Assembly (NCBI GenBank): GCA_014379065.1 | Contig: JACMMM010000177.1 | Coordinates: forward strand, 1 to 15,953 | Reading direction: 5' to 3' | Source: Saprospiraceae bacterium | Lineage (GTDB): Bacteria; Bacteroidota; Bacteroidia; Chitinophagales; Saprospiraceae | DNA: 15,953 bases | Shown here: positions 1-6,470 of the stretch, in pieces | Numbering within the stretch: the first letter of the stretch is position 1 | How the letters are laid out: each line of letters opens with the position of its first letter | Made by a program: the position numbers and the translations under genes | The notes under the pieces: generated by a model | Told to the model about the DNA's origin: nothing | Databases searched by the model: none | The model's input: the letters and a program-made list of their open reading frames with translations, nothing else

Positions 1-2
1 AC

Positions 3-68
3 GTGGATCTTGATACGATGGAACAAATCCGCGTAAATCCGCTTTATCCGTTAGATCCGCGTTCATAA
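3..68 (+). other. Possible 3' end of an upstream reading frame
   Basis: A plus-strand frame is open from the left edge to a TAA at 66-68. Its first codons (GTG GAT CTT GAT ACG ATG GAA) look like plausible coding sequence, but from about position 27 it is made of ATCCG-rich repeat. It may be the tail of an upstream gene whose original stop was displaced by the repeat. An alternative frame stops at 34-36. Too little is visible to name a product. Confidence 0.2.
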
Positions 69-96
69 ATCCGCTCTATCCGTGAAATCCGCGTTC
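34..96. repeat. Two tandem copies of a 31-nt ATCCG-rich repeat
   Basis: Copies lie at 34-64 and 66-96 (period 32) and match at 28 of 31 positions. Each copy contains three ATCCG cores separated by short AT-rich or GTTC segments. ATCCGCG runs of this type recur between genes in Bacteroidota (recollection, not checked). Copy 2 overlaps the GTG start of the GHMP kinase and encodes its first five residues. Confidence 0.7.
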
Positions 97-1017
97 CTTT
101 TCGAGACCCGCGCCCAAGGCAAACTCCTGCTCACCGGCGAATATTTTGTGCTCGATGGCGCAACGGCGCTTGCTGTGCCTGTTCGTTTTGGACAAACCTT
201 GTGGGTGGAAGCAGGCAATTCCATCGGAAAACTGAGCTGGCAAAGCCGAAATCCCGATGGTTCGCTTTGGTTTGAGGCGGAATTCGTGGGATCCGATTTC
301 CAAATTTTGAGCTCCTCCGACGAAAACACCGCCGTGACCTTGGCGGAAATACTCCGCGCCTGTCAGCGACAAACCTCTTCCTTTTTTATTGAAAATCAAT
401 CGTTTCGTGTGTTTACGCAAAACGATTTTCCGCGCGAATGGGGGCTTGGCACGAGCAGTACGCTGATTGCTGCACTGGCGCGTTGGGCTGGGGCTGATCC
501 GTACAAGATTCTTTTTGAAACACTCGGCGGATCGGGCTACGACATTGCCTGTGCTTATGCGGAAGGACCGATATTGTATCATTTGGAAGGGGAGACGCCA
601 AAGACAAGTGTGGCACACCTTGTAGGTGTGCCACACTTGACAAACCATCTATACTTCGTCTTTCTGGGCAAAAAGCAAAACAGCCGCGAAGGCATTGCCC
701 ATTACCGCGAGCAGGTATCGAAAAATCCGGAAATCATTGAAAAAATATCGCGGCTCACGAAGCAGTTTTTGGAGGCCAAAACGCTGGCGGAGCTTGATGC
801 TGTTCTGCTAGAACATGAACTTTTGGTCAGTAAAACAATAGGGCTGCCCCGCGCTAAAGACTTGTATTTCAGCGATTTCTGGGGCGAGGTGAAGAGCTTG
901 GGGGCTTGGGGTGGGGATTTTGTGCTGGTAACGAGCGAGCGGTCGGAGGAGGAGACGAGGGAGTATTTTTTGAGGAAGGGGATGGACGTGATTTTGGGTT
1001 GGAGGGAGATGGTGTAG
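82..1017 (+). CDS. GYDIA-family GHMP kinase (mevalonate-kinase-like)
   Basis: A 311-residue cytoplasmic small-molecule kinase of the GHMP fold. Visible motifs are the N-terminal strand GKLLLTGEYFVLDGA (13-27), the ATP-binding glycine-rich loop WGLGTSST (120-127), the family signature GSGYDIACA (150-158) and a C-terminal glycine-rich segment GAWGGDF. GYDIA kinases are Bacteroidota proteins related to mevalonate and phosphomevalonate kinases; the substrate cannot be read from sequence. The start is GTG at 82, the only conventional start after the in-frame stop at 52-54, and it lies inside a repeat, so residues 1-5 are probably not ancestral. A perfect palindrome at 605-639 encodes residues 175-186. 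The last 47 or so codons are unusually G-rich (all seven Glu are GAG, three of four Arg are AGG), unlike the first half. The stop is 11 nt from the convergent hipT stop. Confidence 0.88.
   Translation: MKSAFLFETRAQGKLLLTGEYFVLDGATALAVPVRFGQTLWVEAGNSIGKLSWQSRNPDGSLWFEAEFVGSDFQILSSSDENTAVTLAEILRACQRQTSSFFIENQSFRVFTQNDFPREWGLGTSSTLIAALARWAGADPYKILFETLGGSGYDIACAYAEGPILYHLEGETPKTSVAHLVGVPHLTNHLYFVFLGKKQNSREGIAHYREQVSKNPEIIEKISRLTKQFLEAKTLAELDAVLLEHELLVSKTIGLPRAKDLYFSDFWGEVKSLGAWGGDFVLVTSERSEEETREYFLRKGMDVILGWREMV
605..639. repeat. Perfect palindromic element inside the kinase gene
   Basis: Arms CAAGTGTGGCACACC (605-619) and GGTGTGCCACACTTG (625-639) are exact reverse complements around a 5-nt loop, TTGTA. 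The element lies in frame and encodes residues 175-186 of the GHMP kinase, in the stretch before the conserved LYFVFLG strand. The form suggests a dispersed palindromic element tolerated within a coding region, but only one copy is visible here. Confidence 0.75.
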
Positions 1018-1028
1018 GTAATTTTGGC

Positions 1029-1970
1029 TTATGAAAGTCTGTTGAACCTTTCGTTTATTAAGGATTTAAAGGCTTCCTTAAATTCCGCGCTCAAAAAGCT
1101 CCAATCAATAAACTCCACCCACTTTTCTCTTGATCGCTCCATTTTCTTAAATATATTTTCTTGTTGTTTTTCTTCAAGATTTAGTGTATTAAATGCAGTC
1201 ACAAAATCAGATCTTTTTAGCTTTTTCTTTTTTCCATTTAGGCTTAATGCAACATCCTCAGTATCACCCGGATTCACCAATACTGTAGCCAACAAATCAT
1301 AAGCGGGTGATAATACCGGGCCAATATCTGGTTGATGAATCAAAGAAAAATTCTTTAAATGCATGTCAGCATTACCAGTAAGGAAAGAGAACAATACGAT
1401 TTCGAAAAAATTGACCACATCTAAACCGGGATTTGCAGAATACCGCAGAATCGCTTTGGCAATTTGTTCATAGGATCCATGGTATTTATCCTCGCTTAAA
1501 TGCTCTGTCAACTGGCACATATCTTCCATGTGCAGTTTTTCCTTCTTTTTTCTGTCAATGCGCTGAGTGATATAGGCCAGATTGCCTGATTCAAGGCGAA
1601 TTAAACTGTGTGGAACGACCTGAATCTGAGCAATAGTTGCCAAGTGCATGGTTAGGTCTTCCACTTCCGGCAATTGGGGATAGGTGGCTGAAGGTGGTTT
1701 TAAGATATACCCTCCCCATATACCAACTATCGTAAACCTTTTGGTATTATTTGCTTGATTCACGGTTGAAAGGTGCAAGGACAATTTGGGCTGCACACCA
1801 GTCAGCGTTGTTTGACTCTGTATTATCTGTCTGGCCAGCTCCTCCATATTGTCTTCATTGAATGGCATCTCAGGAACAATGGCTTGGCCGAATATTTTTT
1901 TACTACATTTTACATGAAAATCTACTTCATTTTCATGTAACGGTAAGTAACAGTATAAACACCTATTCAT
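1029..1970 (-). CDS. hipT: HipT-like toxin kinase (short HipA)
   Basis: A HipA-family serine/threonine kinase toxin lacking the N-terminal subdomain, which is encoded separately upstream. Known HipA/HipT kinases inactivate aminoacyl-tRNA synthetases (GltX for HipA, TrpS for E. coli O127 HipT); the target here is unknown. Numbering from the ATG at 1970 (313 aa): a zinc-ribbon-like CX2C-X11-HX2C at C4, C7, H19, C22; the phosphate-loop motif TLTGVQPKLSL (55-65); the ATP-binding lysine in GGYILKPPS (K91); the catalytic motif GNADMHLKNFS with D202 and N207; and the metal-binding aspartate D225 in SPAYDLLA. TLT takes the place of the Ser-x-Ser autophosphorylation motif described for HipT. An upstream ATG at 1985 would add five residues and overlap hipS by 11 nt; 1970 is preferred because the CLYC block begins right after it. 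It is the last gene of hipB-hipS-hipT, AT-rich, and looks intact. Confidence 0.9.
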   Translation of the reverse strand: MNRCLYCYLPLHENEVDFHVKCSKKIFGQAIVPEMPFNEDNMEELARQIIQSQTTLTGVQPKLSLHLSTVNQANNTKRFTIVGIWGGYILKPPSATYPQLPEVEDLTMHLATIAQIQVVPHSLIRLESGNLAYITQRIDRKKKEKLHMEDMCQLTEHLSEDKYHGSYEQIAKAILRYSANPGLDVVNFFEIVLFSFLTGNADMHLKNFSLIHQPDIGPVLSPAYDLLATVLVNPGDTEDVALSLNGKKKKLKRSDFVTAFNTLNLEEKQQENIFKKMERSREKWVEFIDWSFLSAEFKEAFKSLINERFNRLS

Positions 1971-1974
1971 GATT

Positions 1975-2298
1975 CTAATCTTCATTTACGGGGTGAACAC
2001 TTACTGCACCTATACAATCTTTACAGCATGCCATTAATAGTCCCATGCGATCACGAGGACTTAGTTTCCAGTTTTTCTCCGCTATATCTAATAACCAACC
2101 TTCTGGTATTAAGCCATCGAAGAATGGAAATAACACCTTGCTTGTAAAAGGGATCTCCTGCAAGGGCAAAGTAAGGCTAACCGACTGCGGCTTTTCGCTT
2201 TGGAGAAAGGAGTGGTCATATTCAAAATGATACCCATTTTCATCCTGCGTAAGCCAACCTGCGGTTTGGTTATGAATTTTTATTTCTGCCTTTCGCAT
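1975..2298 (-). CDS. hipS: HipS-like protein (detached HipA N-terminal subdomain)
   Basis: A 107-residue protein corresponding to the N-terminal subdomain 1 of HipA (Couple_hipA family). Recognisable features are the AGWL strand with GYHFEYDHSFL (about 13-31), the LTLPL strand, the LFPFFDGLIPEGWLL block (56-70) and the C-terminal DCIGAVSVHP. In E. coli O127 HipBST the equivalent HipS binds and neutralises the HipT kinase, so this is probably the antitoxin rather than part of the toxin. It begins 8 nt after hipB and ends 4 nt before the preferred hipT start (it overlaps the alternative start by 11 nt), which implies a single mRNA and coupled translation. Split HipA pairs are common in Bacteroidota, so this is very unlikely to be a frameshifted hipA. 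Confidence 0.88.
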   Translation of the reverse strand: MRKAEIKIHNQTAGWLTQDENGYHFEYDHSFLQSEKPQSVSLTLPLQEIPFTSKVLFPFFDGLIPEGWLLDIAEKNWKLSPRDRMGLLMACCKDCIGAVSVHPVNED

Positions 2299-2306
2299 GG
2301 TGAAAA

Positions 2307-2525
2307 CTATTCGTTGCTGGCTCTTGATTCTTGGGGTGTTTTTATCGCACCTACTTCGTACCCAAACAAACCGAGTACTTGGTTTACCTTATCTAAACGC
2401 AAGGTTTCTTTGCCTTGCTCTAACTCTCGAACAAACCGTAGCCCGACACCAGCTTTCTCCGCCAACTCGGGCTGTGTAAGCTTTGAAGCCCTTCTTTTTG
2501 TTTTTACAAATTCATTTAACGACAT
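2307..2525 (-). CDS. hipB: HipB-like XRE-family repressor/antitoxin
   Basis: A 72-residue protein with a Cro/C1-type helix-turn-helix: KLTQPELAEKAGVGLRFVRELEQGK spans about residues 15-39, followed by the DKVNQVLGLFGYEVG segment typical of HipB. As first gene of hipB-hipS-hipT it should bind the operators upstream and repress the operon, probably with HipS and HipT. The start is ATG at 2525, 5 nt from the nearest operator. The charged tail (TPQESRASNE) lacks an obvious extra domain. In HipBST systems HipB is mainly the DNA-binding part, while HipS carries most of the neutralising activity. Confidence 0.9.
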   Translation of the reverse strand: MSLNEFVKTKRRASKLTQPELAEKAGVGLRFVRELEQGKETLRLDKVNQVLGLFGYEVGAIKTPQESRASNE

Positions 2526-2530
2526 TATTT

Positions 2531-2546
2531 ATACCTTTTAAGGTGT
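2531..2546. promoter_or_regulatory. Predicted HipB operator O1
   Basis: ATACC-TTTTAA-GGTGT, matching ATACC-N6-GGTAT at nine of ten half-site bases. It lies 5 nt upstream of the hipB ATG. Its start is 41 bp from that of O2. Confidence 0.6.
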
Positions 2547-2571
2547 AAAAATACATCATCTTCTGTAAATC

Positions 2572-2587
2572 ATACCATATCGGGTAT
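2572..2587. promoter_or_regulatory. Predicted HipB operator O2
   Basis: ATACC-ATATCG-GGTAT, with both half-sites perfect. With O3 it also forms a larger inverted repeat (18-bp arms, one mismatch). The architecture resembles the E. coli hipB operators (TATCC-N8-GGATA) with different half-sites and spacing. Confidence 0.7.
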
Positions 2588-2611
2588 AAATATTTTGCTT
2601 TTTAAGCGATT

Positions 2612-2627
2612 ATACCCGATGTGGTAT
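2612..2627. promoter_or_regulatory. Predicted HipB operator O3
   Basis: ATACC-CGATGT-GGTAT, with both half-sites perfect. It starts 40 bp from O2, so the three sites are about four helical turns apart and face the same side of the DNA. It ends two bases before the kinase-gene fossil begins. Confidence 0.7.
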
Positions 2628-2629
2628 AG

Positions 2630-2698
2630 AAAAATATCGCGCCTCACGCAGCAGTTTTTGGAAGCCAAAACACTGTCAGAGTTATTTGCTATGCCGCT
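2630..2698 (+). pseudogene. Fragment of a second GYDIA kinase gene copy
   Basis: This stretch aligns without gaps to 741-809 of the intact kinase gene, with 50 of the first 60 bases identical. In the kinase frame, 2631-2690 encodes KISRLTQQFLEAKTLSELFA against KISRLTKQFLEAKTLAELDA, 17 of 20 residues. Half of the ten mismatches in the first 60 bases fall at third codon positions, as expected for a diverged coding copy. It lacks a start, both kinase core motifs and the C-terminus, and ends at the stop of the T9SS protein gene. It is either the remnant of a paralogue or the displaced piece of the resident gene after hipBST arrived. Confidence 0.7.
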
Positions 2699-3645
2699 CA
2701 TTCGCAAATGAGTTTGCCCGCCCTGATAACCCGGCCTTCCTTTTCTATACGCCAAAAATAGACACCCTCTGAAGGCAATTGTCCAGATGTGTTCTGCTCG
2801 GTCAGTAATATGGATTGAAGCTTCCTTCCAAAACAGTCCGTCGCGATAAAAGTCGCATTGCGCAGCGTTTCACCAACCAATACGGTGAAAACACCTTGAG
2901 TAGGGTTTGGTGCAACCACGACACTGACCTCTTCACTAACCGCATGGGTAGTGGAAACATACTCAAGAAATGGGCAGTCACCATTTAGGGGGGAGTAGAT
3001 ACTATCTCCGCTTTGAAAACAAACCAAATTGGTGGAGTATACACTACCCGATACAGAAAGGAACACGGGCTGATAAAAAGTGAGGCCATTGCTGCCCCCC
3101 ATTCCTTCCAGGATATAATTTTCCTGATAGACAGAACCATCTTGATCTTGGCTGGTGTAAAATTTTTTTACGGATGCCCCAAACAACGCCACGTTTTCTA
3201 TTGAATCAACTACTCCTATTGGAAATATAATAGATTGCATGGGCAAAGTGTCGCCCACTTTTAAATTGAAATCATAAATGAGCCTTTCTGTAGAATCAAT
3301 GCTTGGCAGATAATAAACCTTGTTTTGAACAGGGTCGTGGCGAATAAACGTTGGCCCAAAACTATACTCATCGTATAAGTTCAAGGGTGGTTCAGGATAC
3401 GGCTGATAAACCGTTGTGGTAGCATGAATCGTCGAATAAACCTTGTGGTATAAAACACCTCCGATCAGTGTATCCCCGTGAATAATGTTTTGTTCCACCC
3501 AATCATGCCCAAAGGGCTGCCCGGGTTCCCAACTCTCGGAAGTTTGATAAACCCATCTTGAACCTTCCACAAAAAAATTAGGCGCCTGTCCGCTGGCAAA
3601 GGATGGCAGTGAAAATAAAATCGGAATTAGGAGTAGCTTAAGCAT
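2698..3645 (-). CDS. Secreted protein with T9SS type A sorting domain
   Basis: A 315-residue exported protein. It begins with a signal peptide (MLKLLLIPILFSLPSFASGQ, cleavage near residue 20) and ends with a Por-secretion-type tail of about 75 residues: VAPNPTQGVF, a FGRKLQS turn, then LPSEGVYFWRIEKEGRVIRAGKLI. Such tails direct export through the type IX secretion system, usually followed by surface anchoring or release. The middle is beta-rich (SRWVYQTSESW, GDTLIGGVLYHKVY) with no catalytic motif that I recognise. The frame is open 42 codons further upstream, but ATG 3645 places the signal peptide at the N-terminus. A TAnnTTTG box lies about 45 nt upstream. Confidence 0.85.
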   Translation of the reverse strand: MLKLLLIPILFSLPSFASGQAPNFFVEGSRWVYQTSESWEPGQPFGHDWVEQNIIHGDTLIGGVLYHKVYSTIHATTTVYQPYPEPPLNLYDEYSFGPTFIRHDPVQNKVYYLPSIDSTERLIYDFNLKVGDTLPMQSIIFPIGVVDSIENVALFGASVKKFYTSQDQDGSVYQENYILEGMGGSNGLTFYQPVFLSVSGSVYSTNLVCFQSGDSIYSPLNGDCPFLEYVSTTHAVSEEVSVVVAPNPTQGVFTVLVGETLRNATFIATDCFGRKLQSILLTEQNTSGQLPSEGVYFWRIEKEGRVIRAGKLICE

Positions 3646-3690
3646 GATAAAGTAGCTTTTAGGATGGGGGGGATTTGCCAAAAGAATAGT

Positions 3691-3698
3691 CAAAGTTA
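3691..3698 (-). promoter_or_regulatory. Candidate -7 box for the T9SS protein gene
   Basis: On the minus strand this reads TAACTTTG, matching the Bacteroidota TAnnTTTG box, and would give a leader of roughly 40 nt. No clear TTTG lies 19-21 nt upstream, so the call is tentative. Confidence 0.35.
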
Positions 3699-3742
3699 GT
3701 TCCTGATGTTCAACCGCCCATGACGGCCAACGCTCAAATCCC

Positions 3743-3761
3743 AAAAATGCCCAAATGGGCA
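3743..3761 (-). terminator. Probable terminator after the GNAT gene
   Basis: On the minus strand, TGCCCA-TT-TGGGCA is followed by TTTTT. The stem is short, with at most a 2-nt loop (four GC pairs if the loop is ATTT). It lies just downstream of the acetyltransferase stop. A second inverted repeat, GGCCATT/AATGGCC (3766-3785), spans the stop codon itself and may add to RNA 3' end formation. Confidence 0.45.
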
Positions 3762-3775
3762 AACCGGCCATTATC

Positions 3776-4294
3776 TTAAATGGCCTTTAACCGCCCAACT
3801 GGCGCGCCATAAACATGAAGTATTTCATTTTCGCGCTCTATTGCTCGCTCAAAGTCGAGTCCGATTTTTTTGAGCAAATGAATGGATCTTACATTTTCAG
3901 GGATCGTGGTGGCAAGAATATGGGAGAGATTTTCCTGCGCTATTAAAGCGTCTAAAACGGCTTTTGTAGCTTCATAAGCGTATCCGTTTCCAGAGAAATT
4001 TGGCAAAAAAGCAAAGCCTATGTCAGGATGTTCCAAATAGTCTCTTTGGATGAACGTGACGACGCCCAAAGGCATCTGGTTTTCCTGCAATCTTACCACC
4101 CAGTAACGCACCTTTTCGTTGTCCAAAATTTTGAGAATGTGATCGCTGGCGGCAGCAGGAGATTCAACATTTCGATTTCCAATAAAAGTGAGCCAACCCT
4201 CGGTGTTGACCAGTTCATAGATAAAATGGTGGTCGTTTTCGGTGAGGGGTAGTATGGAAAGTCGGTCAGTGGTTGCATGCAGGGATTTGTTCAT
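3776..4294 (-). CDS. GNAT family N-acetyltransferase (RimJ/RimL-like)
   Basis: A 172-residue cytosolic acetyltransferase. The N-terminal TDRLSILPLTENDHHFIYELVN resembles the RimJ/RimL subgroup (Acetyltransf_3). The acetyl-CoA-binding motif A is DIGFAFLPNFSGNGYAYEA (91-109), followed by the helix KAVLDALIA and the motif B region TTIPENVRSIHLLKKIGLDFE. Length is normal for the family. The substrate (ribosomal protein N-terminus, aminoglycoside or small amine) cannot be inferred. It stands alone, same strand as glgB but 162 nt from it and 130 nt before the T9SS gene. Confidence 0.85.
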   Translation of the reverse strand: MNKSLHATTDRLSILPLTENDHHFIYELVNTEGWLTFIGNRNVESPAAASDHILKILDNEKVRYWVVRLQENQMPLGVVTFIQRDYLEHPDIGFAFLPNFSGNGYAYEATKAVLDALIAQENLSHILATTIPENVRSIHLLKKIGLDFERAIERENEILHVYGAPVGRLKAI

Positions 4295-4456
4295 TTTTTG
4301 AAGCGTTTTATAATTAGGTTGAGATGCAACGCCGTTTTCATATTAATAAGCCGCCATATCAATATACCCCCATTTGCCTTTGTATCGAATCTTTCAATGG
4401 ACTGTGGTATTCTCATTCACTGCCCTCGTGCTTGGTTTTATCATAGCGGGTCGTCC

Positions 4457-6424
4457 TTACTTTTTTGCCTTTACTGCTAATGTCTTTTTAACGCTTCCCA
4501 TTTCGGTTGTTTTGCCACCGCCCCCTTTCTCCCCCTCAAACACCATCACACTCAACGGCGCCAACTTAAACGTCACCGAATAATCCTTCCCGTGCTCTGG
4601 TTTCTTAGCCGCTTTCAAATCCCCGTTCACCACACCGGAGCCGCCAAATTCCTTGGCGTCACTGTTCAGTATCTCACGCCAAACGCCACCATGTGGTACG
4701 CCTACGGTGTACTCCGGCATGTAGTTGAGATTGAAGTGGCAAACCACGAGCAACATCGGATCTTCCGGATCGCCGTGACGCACAAATACCAGCACGGAAT
4801 TTTCTGTATCACCGCCTGAAATCCACTCGTAGCCGTCTGGGTGAAAGGCTTTGCGCCAAAAGGCGGGTTTATTCAGATAAACTTCATTGAGGGCCTTGAC
4901 CCATTTTTGAACGCCCTTGTGGAAATCGTATTCGAGCAACTCCCAGGGAACACCCAGATCGTGGCTCCATTCGGTGCTTTGGCCGATTTCGCCGCCCATA
5001 AACAGGATGTGGGTGCCAGGGTGTGTCCATTGGTGACCAAAAAGGGCACGGAGGTTGGCGAATTTTTGAAACTCGTCACCGGGCATTTTGTACAATAGAC
5101 TGGACTTCAGGTGTACCACCTCGTCGTGGCTGAGCGGCAGCATAAAGCGTTCGGAGAAAGCGTACACCATCGAGAACGTAATCTCATTTTGGTGCCAGCG
5201 GCGGTACATCGGCGGGCGCTTGAAATACGAAAGCGTGTCGTGCATCCAGCCCATCATCCATTTTTGGCCAAAGCCGAGGCCACCATCGAAAGTCGGTTTG
5301 GTGACCCCCGGAAAGGCCGTGCTTTCTTCGGCAATGGTTTCGGTGCCGGGATATTCCTGGTAGGCCGCGTTGTTGAATTCCTGCAAAAAGGAAATGGCTT
5401 CAAGGTTTTCTTTGCCGCCATATTTATTGGGTACCCATTCGCCTTCTTTGCGAGAATAATCGTGGTAAAGCATAGACGCCACAGCATCTACCCGAAGTCC
5501 GTCAATGTGGTACTTGTCAAGCCAAAACAAAGCGTTGGAAATTAAGAAACTGCGCACTTCGTTTCGCCCATAATCGAAGACATAAGAGTTCCAATCAGGG
5601 TGGAATCCGCGACGCATGTCGGCGTATTCAAAGAGGTGCGTACCATCGAAAAAATACAAGCCGTGGATGTCGCTAGGAAAATGCGAGGGCACCCAGTCGA
5701 GGATGACCCCAATGCCGCCCTCATGAAATTTGTCAATCAAAAACATGAGATCCTCTGGCGATCCTGAACGACTCGTGGGTGCGAAGAATCCCGTGATTTG
5801 ATATCCCCAGGAAGGAAAATAGGGATGCTCCATCACGGGCATGAGCTCCACATGAGTGAAGCCCATTTCCTTTACATAAGGCACCAGTTCTTCGGCCAAT
5901 TCGCGCCAATTGAGCGAGCGGTTGCCGTCATGGCCTATTTTTTTCCAGGAACCGGCATGGACTTCGTAGACTGACCATGGCTGCGGCTTTCCAGCTTTTT
6001 CGAGGCGGGTTTGGAGCCATTTTTCGTCTTTCCATTTGTGGTCATAATTCCACACAATGGAGGCAGTTCGGGGCGGAGTTTCCCAGATTCTGGCATAGGG
6101 GTCGCCTTTGTCGAGTTCAACGCCCAGCTTTGTTTTGATATGGTATTTATAGGTCGTGCCCTTGCCAACGCCCGGAATGAAACCTTCCCAAATGCCGCTT
6201 GAATCCCAGCGAGGGAGCAGGATATGTGTGTCGGGATTCCATTGATTGAAATCGCCCACGACGCTGACGCTTTTGGCGTTAGGCGCCCACACAGAAAAAA
6301 GCACACCAGGTTCGCCCTCGTGTTCTACGAGATGGCTGCCCATTTTTTCATACAGACGAAAGTGTTTGCCGCCTTGAAAGAGCGAAATGTCAAAATCAGT
6401 AAGGAGGGAGTAAGGCTTGACCAT
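4457..6424 (-). CDS. glgB: 1,4-alpha-glucan branching enzyme GlgB
   Basis: Makes alpha-1,6 branches in glycogen by transferring cut alpha-1,4 chains (GH13, cytoplasm). Of 655 residues, an N-terminal CBM48 covers about 30-120 (VLFSVWAPNAKSVSVVGDFN), then the catalytic barrel with DWVPSHF (243-249), the nucleophile in GLRVDAVASM (D313), the acid/base in AEEST (365-369) and the transition-state aspartate in LSHDEVVH (D434), then an all-beta C-terminal domain. It is shorter than E. coli GlgB (728 aa) because it lacks the extra N-terminal beta-domain, a normal variant. The last 25 or so residues are a Gly/Lys-rich extension. No other glycogen gene is next to it. Heptamer repeats start 4 nt upstream of the ATG, which may affect its promoter or leader. 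Confidence 0.96.
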   Translation of the reverse strand: MVKPYSLLTDFDISLFQGGKHFRLYEKMGSHLVEHEGEPGVLFSVWAPNAKSVSVVGDFNQWNPDTHILLPRWDSSGIWEGFIPGVGKGTTYKYHIKTKLGVELDKGDPYARIWETPPRTASIVWNYDHKWKDEKWLQTRLEKAGKPQPWSVYEVHAGSWKKIGHDGNRSLNWRELAEELVPYVKEMGFTHVELMPVMEHPYFPSWGYQITGFFAPTSRSGSPEDLMFLIDKFHEGGIGVILDWVPSHFPSDIHGLYFFDGTHLFEYADMRRGFHPDWNSYVFDYGRNEVRSFLISNALFWLDKYHIDGLRVDAVASMLYHDYSRKEGEWVPNKYGGKENLEAISFLQEFNNAAYQEYPGTETIAEESTAFPGVTKPTFDGGLGFGQKWMMGWMHDTLSYFKRPPMYRRWHQNEITFSMVYAFSERFMLPLSHDEVVHLKSSLLYKMPGDEFQKFANLRALFGHQWTHPGTHILFMGGEIGQSTEWSHDLGVPWELLEYDFHKGVQKWVKALNEVYLNKPAFWRKAFHPDGYEWISGGDTENSVLVFVRHGDPEDPMLLVVCHFNLNYMPEYTVGVPHGGVWREILNSDAKEFGGSGVVNGDLKAAKKPEHGKDYSVTFKLAPLSVMVFEGEKGGGGKTTEMGSVKKTLAVKAKK

Positions 6425-6428
6425 ATAA

Positions 6429-6470
6429 CTTTTGACTTTTGACCATTGACTTTTGACTTTTGACCATTTT
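6429..6470. repeat. Heptamer tandem array (CTTTTGA)n upstream of glgB
   Basis: Six consecutive 7-mers: CTTTTGA, CTTTTGA, CCATTGA, CTTTTGA, CTTTTGA, CCATTTT. A superperiod of 21 nt is visible. The array abuts the glgB start and runs into a larger 44-bp repeat that contains the same CTTTTGACC motif. Confidence 0.8.

Noticed and set aside
76..648. Open frame of 190 codons on the minus strand
   Set aside because: It is antisense to the GHMP kinase and starts within the palindrome/kinase region with no known domain.
1975..1985. Overlap of hipS with an upstream hipT start, which could suggest a frameshifted single hipA
   Set aside because: Both proteins are complete domains with normal ends, and separate HipS and HipT proteins are an established arrangement.
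2200..2541. Open frame of 113 codons on the plus strand
   Set aside because: It is antisense to hipB and hipS and covers the operator O1; no domain is recognised.
5111..5545. Open frame of 144 codons on the plus strand inside glgB
   Set aside because: It lies entirely antisense to a well-conserved gene with all catalytic motifs and shows no recognisable domain.
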